Positions 1-6,495 of a stretch of 14,711 nucleotides of DNA are shown in pieces (positions within the stretch are counted from its first letter, which is position 1; each line of letters opens with the position of its first letter). Location: positions 1 through 14,711 of the forward strand of contig JBBTYK010000042.1 of the NCBI GenBank assembly GCA_038061815.1, read 5' to 3'. The notes beneath the pieces were generated by a model. The model was not told the DNA's origin. It saw nothing but the letters and a program-made list of their open reading frames with translations, and ran no database searches. Both the position numbers and the translations under genes were made by a program. This stretch comes from JBBTXJ01 sp038061815. Lineage in GTDB: Bacteria; Patescibacteriota; Patescibacteriia; Magasanikbacterales; JBBTXJ01.

Positions 1-2
1 CC

Positions 3-66
3 GCGAGGGCAGCCTGAATCCGAGCCGCCGGAAGGCGGCGAGAGATGAAGGCGACTCCCTCCTCGC
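3..66. repeat. Imperfect palindromic element upstream of the ABC transporter gene
   Basis: GCGAGG (3-8) pairs with CCTCGC (61-66), enclosing a 6-bp hairpin GCCGCC/GGCGGC (24-29/34-39) capped by GGAA. It shares CTGAATCCG (14-22) and GATGAAG (44-50), in the same order around a hairpin, with the reverse complement of the element at 2632-2661. The two therefore look like members of one dispersed palindromic repeat family. No open frame is credible here. Function unknown. Confidence 0.55.
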
Positions 67-94
67 CCACCAAAATCTGGCTTTCAGCTTTCCG

Positions 95-103
95 TGTTAT
101 ACT
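95..103 (+). promoter_or_regulatory. Extended -10 promoter of the ABC transporter gene, leaderless
   Basis: TG-T-TATACT at 95-103 is an extended -10 element. No good -35 is seen, which is usual for extended -10 promoters. The expected start point, 6-7 bases downstream, falls on or next to the ATG at 110. The mRNA would therefore have no leader and no Shine-Dalgarno sequence. Confidence 0.55.
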
Positions 104-109
104 ATCCTC

Positions 110-1921
110 ATGCAAAACGATGAAATCAGTCCAAAACGACTGCGATTTTCGGCAAAAGAAAAATTTTACGCCTACGCGCGATTTTTGGGCATTATCTGGC
201 ACGCGCATCCGGTGTTGACATCGCTCCGTTTCGCGCTTACTTTCCTCGGCGCTTTTCTGCAACCGGTAGAAGTGTATTTTTTTGCCAAATTCATCGCCGC
301 CATTGCGGAAGGAGATATACATCAGGCGCCGTTTCTCATCGGAATTGTAATTGCATCGTACGGCCTTCGCCACATAGTAAGTGAACTCACTTACTCGCGC
401 ATGGACGACTGGTTTGCCCGCGCATCCAGTTTGGCATCTGAACATGCCATCTACGCACATGTCACGAAACTGGACCCGGAGGCGCTGAACCATCCTGAAA
501 TCAGGCGTTCGCTGGATTTTGTGCGCGAGGATTTGTGGCGCCTTAAACGTCTGGCTGACCGCACTGAATGGCTGGTGCGCTCGGTTCTCAAATTCATCGG
601 TACGCTGGCACTGGCCGTGGCGGCTCCTTGGTGGGTCACTCTCGTAGCTCTGGCCGACGCTGCGCTGCAGGCTGTGAATCTCTGGATTGAATCAAAGAAA
701 GAAATCTGGGCGGCGGTCTGGAATTCGCTTGAAGGGCGCAAACTGGAATACACGCGCTATCTTTTTTTGAACACAGATGAATTCCGTGAATTGCGCATGC
801 TTGGAGCGGAAAAAGCCATCTTGGCCAAACGCGAACTGGCGCGTCAAAACGTGCTTGCGAGATTCCGCGACATAGCGTTAATGAGCTTGCGCAACCGCAC
901 TGTTTTGGCCTGTCTGCATATCGTTGCGTATACATTCGTGATTTTAATACTCGGCCGCGCCGCCTTTGACGGTCCGGCGGCGCTCGCCACACTATACATC
1001 GCTTTAAACCTGTTTGGACTGATGGGCGACGCGCTAAACGGTATGTCTGGAGCGGTGACCACAATCTGGGCGGATACGGAAATCTTAGCTTACATAAATC
1101 GGCTGCTCAACTTTGAACTGGAACGGATAAGCGGCCTGAAAATCCCGCGCGAATCGCTGACATTAAAGCTGGAGCATGTGGCATACCGTTACCGGAATGC
1201 CAAACGAGACGCGCTGTCAGACATAACGCTCACCATCAGGGAAGGCGAACATTTGGCCATGGTTGGAGAAAATGGGGCTGGGAAATCAACACTGTTAAAA
1301 TTGCTCTCTGGACTAATACTCCCGACGCGCGGACGCATTTTGTTGAACGGAAAACCGCTTTCTGATTACCAGCCGATAGCATGGCGCGGAGCATTTCATT
1401 TGCTTCTGCAGGATACGCGGCTGTATCAAGATTTCGTGCGCGATAATTTGATGTACGGCGCGCAGACCGGTAAACATGCACCGGGTTTTTCAATGCCGCA
1501 AAGCGTAGCTATCGCCGGCGCAAACACAATAATTGACGCATTGCCGCAGGGCTACCGGACGTTTCTGGGCGACTGGGCCGCGCCGCCGGATATCGTCGCG
1601 CATCAGGTTTCCGGCGGACAGCGACAGCGGCTCGTGATTGCCCGCACGCTGATTCACGGCGGGCGCATTATAGGCTTTGATGAGCCGACTTCAGCCATGG
1701 ATGCCAACGCGGAAATGCGATTTTTTGAGCGCCTGCTCAAAACCGCCGGCAAACGCGGGCTGATATTCATTTCACACCGCTTTTCCACTGTGCGCAGAGC
1801 GGACCGCATATTCGTTCTGCATGACGGCAAACTCGCCGGGCAGGGCTCGCATGACGAATTGATTGAACAGAACAAAAAATACGCCGAGCTGTATCGTCAG
1901 CAGGCGCAGTGGTACTCGTGA
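110..1921 (+). CDS. ABC-type exporter half-transporter (fused permease and ATPase)
   Basis: A 603-residue half-transporter with an N-terminal six-helix-type membrane domain (roughly residues 30-330) and a C-terminal nucleotide-binding domain. Visible ATPase motifs are Walker A GENGAGKST (386-394), a Q-loop within LLLQDTRLY, signature VSGGQRQR (500-507), Walker B GFDEP (522-526, catalytic E525) and the H-loop histidine H556 in FISHR. Length and domain order match the ABCB/MsbA-type exporters, which work as dimers in the inner membrane and use ATP to export lipids, peptides or drugs. The substrate cannot be told from sequence. All catalytic motifs are intact, so the gene should be functional. 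The ATG follows an extended -10 with no room for a ribosome binding site. It seems to be transcribed alone, since the next genuine + strand gene has its own promoter. Confidence 0.93.
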   Translation: MQNDEISPKRLRFSAKEKFYAYARFLGIIWHAHPVLTSLRFALTFLGAFLQPVEVYFFAKFIAAIAEGDIHQAPFLIGIVIASYGLRHIVSELTYSRMDDWFARASSLASEHAIYAHVTKLDPEALNHPEIRRSLDFVREDLWRLKRLADRTEWLVRSVLKFIGTLALAVAAPWWVTLVALADAALQAVNLWIESKKEIWAAVWNSLEGRKLEYTRYLFLNTDEFRELRMLGAEKAILAKRELARQNVLARFRDIALMSLRNRTVLACLHIVAYTFVILILGRAAFDGPAALATLYIALNLFGLMGDALNGMSGAVTTIWADTEILAYINRLLNFELERISGLKIPRESLTLKLEHVAYRYRNAKRDALSDITLTIREGEHLAMVGENGAGKSTLLKLLSGLILPTRGRILLNGKPLSDYQPIAWRGAFHLLLQDTRLYQDFVRDNLMYGAQTGKHAPGFSMPQSVAIAGANTIIDALPQGYRTFLGDWAAPPDIVAHQVSGGQRQRLVIARTLIHGGRIIGFDEPTSAMDANAEMRFFERLLKTAGKRGLIFISHRFSTVRRADRIFVLHDGKLAGQGSHDELIEQNKKYAELYRQQAQWYS

Positions 1922-1929
1922 CAAATTGT

Positions 1930-2088
1930 TTACGAAACATCCAGGCCAATCACCTGTTGTATGTTTTGGAATCCGTCTCTCTCTAGCAATTTTACAAGCC
2001 CGTAATTTATCTCCGCGATAACCCTCGGCCCTTGGTAAATCATGCCGGTAATAAGCTGCACAAGCGATGCGGCGTCTGTCCGCATTTC
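1930..2088 (-). pseudogene. pyrD: 3'-terminal remnant of dihydroorotate dehydrogenase (pyrD)
   Basis: The minus strand encodes about 53 residues, read from 2088 to a TAA stop at 1930-1932, that resemble the conserved C-terminus of dihydroorotate dehydrogenase. The stretch AASLVQLITGMIYQGP corresponds to the FMN-phosphate-binding 'GASLVQLYTG..YEGP' segment. It is followed by the family's final helix (VIAEINYGLVKLLERDGF) and terminal QQVIG. The rest of the roughly 300-residue enzyme is absent: upstream of 2088 the resemblance stops, and the divergent methyltransferase promoter and gene begin. The remaining frame has no internal stop. This is either recent gene loss (pyrimidine synthesis is often eroded in CPR genomes) or a rearrangement or assembly join. 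The family call comes from motif recognition by eye. Confidence 0.72.
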
Positions 2089-2096
2089 GCAAAACC

Positions 2097-2105
2097 TGAT
2101 ATGCT
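2097..2105 (+). promoter_or_regulatory. Extended -10 promoter of the FAM173-like methyltransferase gene
   Basis: TG-A-TATGCT at 2097-2105 forms an extended -10. The ATG at 2112 lies seven bases after it, which predicts a leaderless transcript. No Shine-Dalgarno sequence precedes the start. Confidence 0.5.
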
Positions 2106-2111
2106 GGAACA

Positions 2112-2615
2112 ATGGATTTTCTGCTGGCAATTGTCCTCATCGCGCTTGTTGTTCTTGTCACTTTTATCTACGCCGGATTTCGCGGAGCGCCGTGGGTGCC
2201 CACGAAAAAGGGCGACGTTGAGCGATTCTTGCGCCTTGCCAAACTGAAGCCTGATGCGGTACTCTATGATTTGGGATGCGGCGACGGACGCATCGTGCGA
2301 GCCGCCGCAACCGCCGGCGCGCGCGCCACAGGATTTGAAGTTTCCATCCTCCCCTACCTCATGGCGCGCATACGGCTCATCGGTTCGCGCGCCCGCGTGC
2401 GTTTCCGTGATTTCTGGTTCGTCAATCTCCATGACGCAGACGTCATTTATTTTTTTCTCATGCCGGCGATTACGGAAAAAATGAAAACCAAATTGGAACG
2501 CGAACTCAAGACGGGCGCAAAAATCATCTCCTACGTATGGCCAATTGACGGATGGACGCCGGTGACCGTGGATAGTGTACCGAGGAGTCCGAATTTGTAT
2601 GTGTATCAACGGTAG
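2112..2615 (+). CDS. Membrane-anchored class I SAM methyltransferase, FAM173/ATPSc-KMT-like
   Basis: A 167-residue protein with one N-terminal transmembrane helix (about residues 2-22), a short linker with APWVPT, then a compact Rossmann methyltransferase. Motif I is DLGCGDGR (53-60), and E76 in ATGFEVS is the expected acidic residue for the SAM ribose. Three features resemble the FAM173 family (eukaryotic ANT-KMT and ATPSc-KMT lysine methyltransferases): the short TM-VPT-Rossmann layout, the LERELKTGAKIISY segment and the WPIDGWTP segment. Those eukaryotic enzymes methylate lysines of membrane proteins such as the ATP synthase c-subunit. By analogy this protein may methylate a membrane protein at the cytoplasmic face, but the substrate is unknown. 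It starts at an ATG just after an extended -10 and is followed after 51 bp by the CofE-like gene, separated by a palindromic hairpin. Confidence 0.82.
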   Translation: MDFLLAIVLIALVVLVTFIYAGFRGAPWVPTKKGDVERFLRLAKLKPDAVLYDLGCGDGRIVRAAATAGARATGFEVSILPYLMARIRLIGSRARVRFRDFWFVNLHDADVIYFFLMPAITEKMKTKLERELKTGAKIISYVWPIDGWTPVTVDSVPRSPNLYVYQR

Positions 2616-2631
2616 CCTTTACGCGTACGGG

Positions 2632-2661
2632 ATTCTTCATCCGCTACGGCGGATTCAGAAT
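2632..2661. repeat. Perfectly nested hairpin (UACG loop), dispersed palindromic repeat
   Basis: ATTCT (2632-2636) pairs with AGAAT (2657-2661) and ATCCGC (2639-2644) with GCGGAT (2649-2654), around a TC/TC internal loop and a TACG tetraloop closed by C-G. There is no U-tract, so it is not a classical terminator. In reverse complement it shares CTGAATCCG and GATGAAG with the element at 3-66. It resembles REP-like palindromes found scattered between genes in many bacteria. It may stabilise or attenuate the mRNA between the two flanking genes. Confidence 0.65.
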
Positions 2662-2666
2662 GACTT

Positions 2667-3359
2667 ATGTTAAAACCCAATGAAGGAAAACAACTCGCGA
2701 TTACGGTAGACGGCGCAGCGTGGGAACGCTGGCCAATTCGCACGCACATCGTCACAGACACGGACGATGTTATCGCCGTAGTGGAACGCTACGCAAAACC
2801 GCATCTGCAATTCGGTGATTTTTTATTCATCAGTGAACGCGTGGTGGCGATTACGCAAGGCCGCGCGTTTCCCATCAAGGATATTCATCCCTCGCGGCTC
2901 GCAAAACTCCTCGTAAAATTTGTGCACAAATCGCCGTACGGCATCGGGCTCGGCAGTCCGTGGACTATGGAGCTCGCCATCCGCGAGGCCGGCGTACTGC
3001 GTATCCTGTTTGCCGCGCTCCTCTCGGCGCTGACCAAACCGTTCGGCATCCGCGGCGTATTTTATAAAGTAGTAGGGAAAAATATCAACGCGATAGACGG
3101 CCCGTGCTCCTACACGCTCCCGCCGTATAATGAATACGCAAAACTGGGGCCAAAAAATCCGGACAAAGTAGCGCGAGAACTGAAAGAGAAAATCGGAAAC
3201 GACACGGTGATTATTGACGCGAATGACCTCGGTGTGGCGGTACTGGGAAAATCCGACAAAAAAATCTCAACCAACTTCATCCGCGCGGTCTTCCGCGACA
3301 ACCCGCTCGGCCAATCTCACGAACAGACGCCATTGTGCATCGTGAGGAAAGTGAAATAA
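2667..3359 (+). CDS. CofE-domain (coenzyme F420:L-glutamate ligase-like) protein
   Basis: A 230-residue protein that resembles the F420 gamma-glutamyl ligase domain family (CofE-like). Recognisable features are the N-terminal RTHIVTDTDDV segment, GDFLFISERVVAITQGRAFPI (the family's 'D.l.i.skvvsiaeGR' region, about residues 50-71), and the C-terminal DTVIIDANDLGVAVLG (about 188-203), which matches the conserved D/N metal- or substrate-binding stretch. Canonical CofE adds glutamates to F420-0. No other F420 biosynthesis gene is visible here, and CPR bacteria are not known to make F420, so the substrate is probably different: another gamma-glutamyl or amide ligation is possible but unproven. The start lacks an SD sequence and sits just after the hairpin at 2632-2661. 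The stop overlaps the U-tract of the convergent ncRNA terminator. Confidence 0.78.
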   Translation: MLKPNEGKQLAITVDGAAWERWPIRTHIVTDTDDVIAVVERYAKPHLQFGDFLFISERVVAITQGRAFPIKDIHPSRLAKLLVKFVHKSPYGIGLGSPWTMELAIREAGVLRILFAALLSALTKPFGIRGVFYKVVGKNINAIDGPCSYTLPPYNEYAKLGPKNPDKVARELKEKIGNDTVIIDANDLGVAVLGKSDKKISTNFIRAVFRDNPLGQSHEQTPLCIVRKVK

Positions 3360-3387
3360 AAAAAAGTGCCTGATCTTGGTATCAGGC
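3358..3387 (-). terminator. Rho-independent terminator of the large ncRNA
   Basis: On the minus strand, GCCTGAT (3387-3381) and ATCAGGC (3374-3368) form a 7-bp stem with a 6-base loop. A run of eight T (3365-3358) follows two bases later. This is a textbook intrinsic terminator. The T-run overlaps the last codon of the convergent CofE-like gene. There is no T-run on the + side, so it works only for the minus transcript. Confidence 0.9.
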
Positions 3388-4426
3388 TGGAGGTGAGATG
3401 TGAGAGACACACCCTTCCAGCTTCTAGGAGACGCGAGCGTCTCTTTCAAAGCCCACCCCTGTAACTGTTTGCGCCATTTCGCTGCTTGTCCGACACAAGC
3501 AACTCGGATGACTCCGCACCGTTTTCATCACAACCTTGGTAGGTTGCATTGATCCCGGCTACCCTCTCGTAGGTTTACTCTCTTTGAAGTTGCTCGTCCT
3601 TCCAGACACCACGCCCCTCGCGGGAACATGACGTACACGGATGGCCGTTCACCTTCGTAGAGTGCCGCGTTCCTTGGCGAGGATTGCAGCTACAGTTCGT
3701 TTGCCTACGATTTGTGTCCTTGCGCCTTCGTCACTACTCATTGGACGACACGTTTTTTTCGTCTTTCGACGCGCGCTTGTGGGCTGGACACGTTTGCCCT
3801 TTGATTGGATCTTTCGACCCAAGGCCTGTTATGGGCGGCCTCGCGACCGTGTAACTGGGCACCGTTTGTGTTTGATGAACGATTGGGTGTTCGTCCACTA
3901 CTCCACGCGTATTGCTCAATCGCACGCTGGCTTTCCACTTGCGTGGGTAGCCAATGCCGCATCGCCGCACTTTCCCTTTCCATTACCATGGTCAGGGGTA
4001 AAACAGGTGGCGTTACTTGGAAAATGGCTCACCTTGGCCTGCGCTTTAGGGTTGCCCCTGAACGCTGGTTACGGCTTTGCACTTCCCACCGTCCTCCTAC
4101 CGAGTTTGTCGCTCATAGTCACAAGGACTATTCGGATGAGCGGACGCACCCCGCAGACGGTTTTTGGCGAGTGGACCTCGGACCAAGGAGACGTTCCCGA
4201 AGGAACAAGCCCCTGGTGACCCAGGAGCGTCAGGCCGATGAGTTGCCCCACCGTCCATCTACTCCCAGATCCAGCAGCTGGTTTAGGGCTACCTTAGGGT
4301 CTCTCTGCCATTATCTTTTTTGGGATGTACAGTACCTGGTGTTAACAGGCAGCGTTTGTTACATCGCATTCCATCCCGGGCTCGCCAATTGCCCTTCGTC
4401 ATGAAACTTTCGTTTTTTAGACGATA
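3366..4426 (-). ncRNA. Large (~1.06 kb) highly structured non-coding RNA, family not recognised
   Basis: The minus strand between a near-consensus promoter (4433-4461) and an intrinsic terminator (3358-3387) has no plausible protein gene but many strong hairpins. GNRA-capped stems (minus-strand loop): AAAC-GAAA-GTTT (4404-4415), AGGG-GCAA-CCCT (4048-4059), TGGCT/AGCCA plus CCAC-GCAA-GTGG (3928-3953), GGGTC-GAAA-GATCC (3807-3820), CGTC-GAAA-GACG (3760-3771) and CCC-GCGA-GGG (3615-3624). A UUCG-capped stem lies at 4193-4206. Others are a 9-bp stem at 3481-3503, 6-bp stems at 3531-3546, 3428-3443 and 4115-4131, and a closing helix 4324-4329/4360-4365. The many tetraloops suggest a compact tertiary fold, as in RNase P, self-splicing introns or OLE/GOLLD/ROOL-type RNAs. 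I see no RNase P core (GAGGAAAGUCC, ACAGAA), tmRNA ends, or group II domain V. Base composition resembles neighbouring genes. It is independently transcribed, convergent to the CofE-like gene. Confidence 0.82.
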
Positions 4427-4432
4427 AGGAAT

Positions 4433-4461
4433 AGTTTACTCGCCCCTCTTGGTGTTGTCAA
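4433..4461 (-). promoter_or_regulatory. Sigma70 promoter of the large ncRNA
   Basis: On the minus strand the -35 box TTGACA (4461-4456, perfect) is separated by exactly 17 bp from TAAACT (4438-4433, 4 of 6). The predicted start is near 4426. It is among the best promoters in the window, which suggests high expression of the RNA downstream. Confidence 0.85.
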
Positions 4462-4469
4462 GTGCCACC

Positions 4470-4478
4470 TGTGGATAA
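4470..4478 (-). promoter_or_regulatory. Perfect DnaA-box sequence just upstream of the ncRNA promoter
   Basis: The minus strand reads TTATCCACA (4478-4470), the consensus 9-mer bound by DnaA, eight bases upstream of the -35 element. A single box is not an origin, but it could let DnaA or the replication state influence the ncRNA promoter. A chance match in a window this size is possible (about one in ten for an exact 9-mer). Confidence 0.35.
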
Positions 4479-4500
4479 CTTTTTTGAGCCTGTTTATAAG

Positions 4501-4521
4501 AAAAACCCCTTCATCAAGGGG
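4501..4521 (-). terminator. Terminator of the aspS-scpAB-dacA operon
   Basis: CCCCTT (minus 4521-4516) and AAGGGG (4511-4506) form a 6-bp stem with a 4-base loop. Five T (4505-4501) follow on the minus strand. It lies 20 bp after the stop of the last operon gene and before the ncRNA promoter, so the ncRNA is a separate unit. A T-rich stretch on the other side could make it partly bidirectional. Confidence 0.85.
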
Positions 4522-4540
4522 CTTTTCTTTAACGAACCGC

Positions 4541-5437
4541 TTACCGCACCTCTTGCAAAAACGCCTCCGCATCACCGTTCACGGAAAGTTTAATTGAAGT
4601 AACCGTGGGGAATTGCAACAAAGTTTTTTCCATCTGTACGCGTGCCGTGTCGGCGGGACAGGCGCCATTCGGAACGGCATAGGCGGAAAAATCAAGCGTT
4701 GCCACGCCATCTGCCCCTATCTCCAAACGTTTAATCACAGCGCCCTGCGGCACAAAACTGCGATAGCCCTGCTCCCACTCCTCGCGCGCGGGGCCAGCAA
4801 ATACGTGCTCAAGCGCAACGCGCGCAATGGCAACCGTGCTCGGTACGGCGCGACGAACCGCAAACGTGCGCGGACAACCCGGACCGCCCTCCTTCGCTAA
4901 GAAAATAGAAAATGAACTTACGTTGCGCGCGACGCGAACCGGAATGCGCACCATGTGAATCGGCGTGCCGTCTTTTGCTGACGCTTCAAACACCTCCACA
5001 TACAATACCGTGCCGGGCGCCGCGTTAAACGCAACGGCGGTTTGGTATGGCCCGGATTGGCCGGCGTCAGGCGCATCGGCGGTGGCAAATCCGCGGCCAA
5101 CCACACGGCCGTCGGCATCGCGGACAGTCACCGAAACCGTATTTTCAAAAGCGATAGCGTTGCCCGCCACGATAACGGGACTGGCGACATCCGCATATGG
5201 AACTGGCGCCCGCACCGAGATGCCGTTGTTGCTCGTATTGACCGGCGTACCGTCCCAGGACGGCTCACGGCCGCCAGCCGGCTCCTCCACTGGTTGTGAC
5301 TCCTCGGGTTGTTTTATGGTATCGGCGGGAGACGCCACGAACCGCTGGCTGAAAAAAGACAGCAAAAACCACGCGGCGATGATAAACACAATCGTCGCGA
5401 TAATTGAGATGATAATATACTGGGTGCGTTGTATCAT
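4541..5437 (-). CDS. Membrane-anchored Gmad2 + GerMN domain protein
   Basis: A 298-residue protein. An N-terminal hydrophobic segment (about residues 7-30) anchors it to the membrane, followed by a Pro/Glu-rich linker (about 36-65). The first domain (about 70-170: ISVRAPVPYADVASPVIVAGNA, VSVTVRDADGRVVGRG, FEASAKDG) resembles the Gmad2 immunoglobulin-like domain. The second (about 185-295: TFAVRRAVPSTVAIARVALEHVFAGP, LEIGADGVATLDFSAYA, ARVQMEKTLLQFPTVTSIKLSVNG) resembles a GerMN domain. In spore-formers these domains occur in germination and sporulation proteins. In non-sporulating lineages they sit on extracytoplasmic proteins thought to bind cell-wall or surface components. It is the last gene of the aspS-to-dacA operon, 50 bp after the carboxypeptidase gene, so a cell-envelope role fits. 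No SD precedes the ATG. Confidence 0.82.
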   Translation of the reverse strand: MIQRTQYIIISIIATIVFIIAAWFLLSFFSQRFVASPADTIKQPEESQPVEEPAGGREPSWDGTPVNTSNNGISVRAPVPYADVASPVIVAGNAIAFENTVSVTVRDADGRVVGRGFATADAPDAGQSGPYQTAVAFNAAPGTVLYVEVFEASAKDGTPIHMVRIPVRVARNVSSFSIFLAKEGGPGCPRTFAVRRAVPSTVAIARVALEHVFAGPAREEWEQGYRSFVPQGAVIKRLEIGADGVATLDFSAYAVPNGACPADTARVQMEKTLLQFPTVTSIKLSVNGDAEAFLQEVR

Positions 5438-5487
5438 TGCGGTAAAGTTATAAGGACTAAAAATGCCTTTATATCATACCATGACGG

Positions 5488-6492
5488 TCATTGCCACGAA
5501 AACTGTCCGAACGCCCATGCCGCAAGCGCCTGCGCCTCCGTAAACCGCGCGTAATGGTCGGCGGCTCCCAGTACCGCCACGTACAACCGATGCCCCGCCG
5601 CATCCTCTACGGCGGTCACAAAATTATACCCCGCCTCGGGCAGGTATCCTGTTTTGCTGCCAATCATTTTTGGTACCGTAAGCGGAATCTTCCCCAACAG
5701 CACCCAGTTGGTGCTCGCCACTTTCCGCACCTCGCCCTTGGCAGTGCGCACCTCGTACTCCGCGGCGCCAACAGCCTCGCGAAGAACCGGACGCTCAAGC
5801 GCCATCTGAAGCAACCGCACGACATCACGCGCCGTTGCGCGATTGTCCGGTGAAAGTCCGGCCGGGTCAGCCGCGCGCACGCTCATTAAACCGTATCGTT
5901 CCGCCGCCAGCCGCATGCGGGCGACAAATGACGCTCCGCGCGGCATCACGGCGTCAACCATGGAAAGCGTGGCGCTGTTGGATGAGCCAATCAGGCTCGC
6001 GAAGAGCAAATCCTGCAACCGCACGACATCACCGTGGTCCAACACATGCGGCCCGTCAATACCTTTCGGCGTCCGCATGGTGGATGTGGCAGCCCAATCC
6101 GGCGCGAGGTCGGCCACGATAATTGCGGTCAACAATTTGGTGATGGACGCGATGGAACGCGGAGCATCCGCCTCTTTCTCAAACAACACCATACCAGTGG
6201 CACCGTCTATCACGAGCGCGCTTTTTGCCGTGAGCGTCGGCGTCTTTGTTTCAGCCGCATTCCGCATCGGTTGCGGCATGGGCGGCGGGAGGACGTTTGA
6301 TTGCCCAAAAACCGTCCGCGGGTCAACGGACGCTAATACTACGCCGCTCATCGGCGACCCCAGTAGCCCGGCGCCCGCCAAAGATTGCGCCGCCACCGCC
6401 GTGCCGCGCGCCGCATTCGCGCCGATCAACACACTGGCGCCGGCGATGCCGATAACGGTGAGAGTGGAGAATAACCAACCGGAACGAGGCAT
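5488..6492 (-). CDS. dacA: D-alanyl-D-alanine carboxypeptidase (penicillin-binding protein, S11 family)
   Basis: A 334-residue extracytoplasmic serine peptidase that removes the terminal D-Ala from peptidoglycan pentapeptides and so controls cross-linking. An N-terminal hydrophobic segment (about residues 6-28) acts as signal or anchor, followed by a linker to about residue 88. All three catalytic motifs of the penicillin-recognising fold are present: S116-I-T-K119 (nucleophile and general base), S170-S-N172, and K280-T-G282 in GSKTGYLPEAGYN. The C-terminal beta-rich domain of E. coli PBP5 seems missing: the chain ends about 52 residues after KTG. That makes it a minimal catalytic form, with membrane attachment from the N-terminus. 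It lies 3 bp after scpB and is surely in the same operon. The start codon lacks an SD. Confidence 0.9.
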   Translation of the reverse strand: MPRSGWLFSTLTVIGIAGASVLIGANAARGTAVAAQSLAGAGLLGSPMSGVVLASVDPRTVFGQSNVLPPPMPQPMRNAAETKTPTLTAKSALVIDGATGMVLFEKEADAPRSIASITKLLTAIIVADLAPDWAATSTMRTPKGIDGPHVLDHGDVVRLQDLLFASLIGSSNSATLSMVDAVMPRGASFVARMRLAAERYGLMSVRAADPAGLSPDNRATARDVVRLLQMALERPVLREAVGAAEYEVRTAKGEVRKVASTNWVLLGKIPLTVPKMIGSKTGYLPEAGYNFVTAVEDAAGHRLYVAVLGAADHYARFTEAQALAAWAFGQFSWQ

Positions 6493-6495
6493 ATC

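Noticed and set aside
2032..2247. Small + strand frame of 71 codons over the pyrD remnant
   Set aside because: It is antisense to the pyrD-like remnant and out of frame with the methyltransferase; no independent support.
3641..4404. Two overlapping + strand open frames of 192 and 199 codons (3641-4219, 3805-4404)
   Set aside because: They run antisense to the structured RNA, overlap each other in different frames, have no SD or promoter, and their translations are rich in Arg/Trp/Cys with no recognisable domain. Long open frames opposite structured RNA are a common artefact.
3366..4426. RNase P RNA, tmRNA, 23S rRNA or group II intron as identity of the large RNA
   Set aside because: No RNase P core words (GAGGAAAGUCC, ACAGAA), no tRNA-like tmRNA ends, only one 11-base rRNA word, no domain V-like AGC-GAAA hairpin and no intron-encoded protein.
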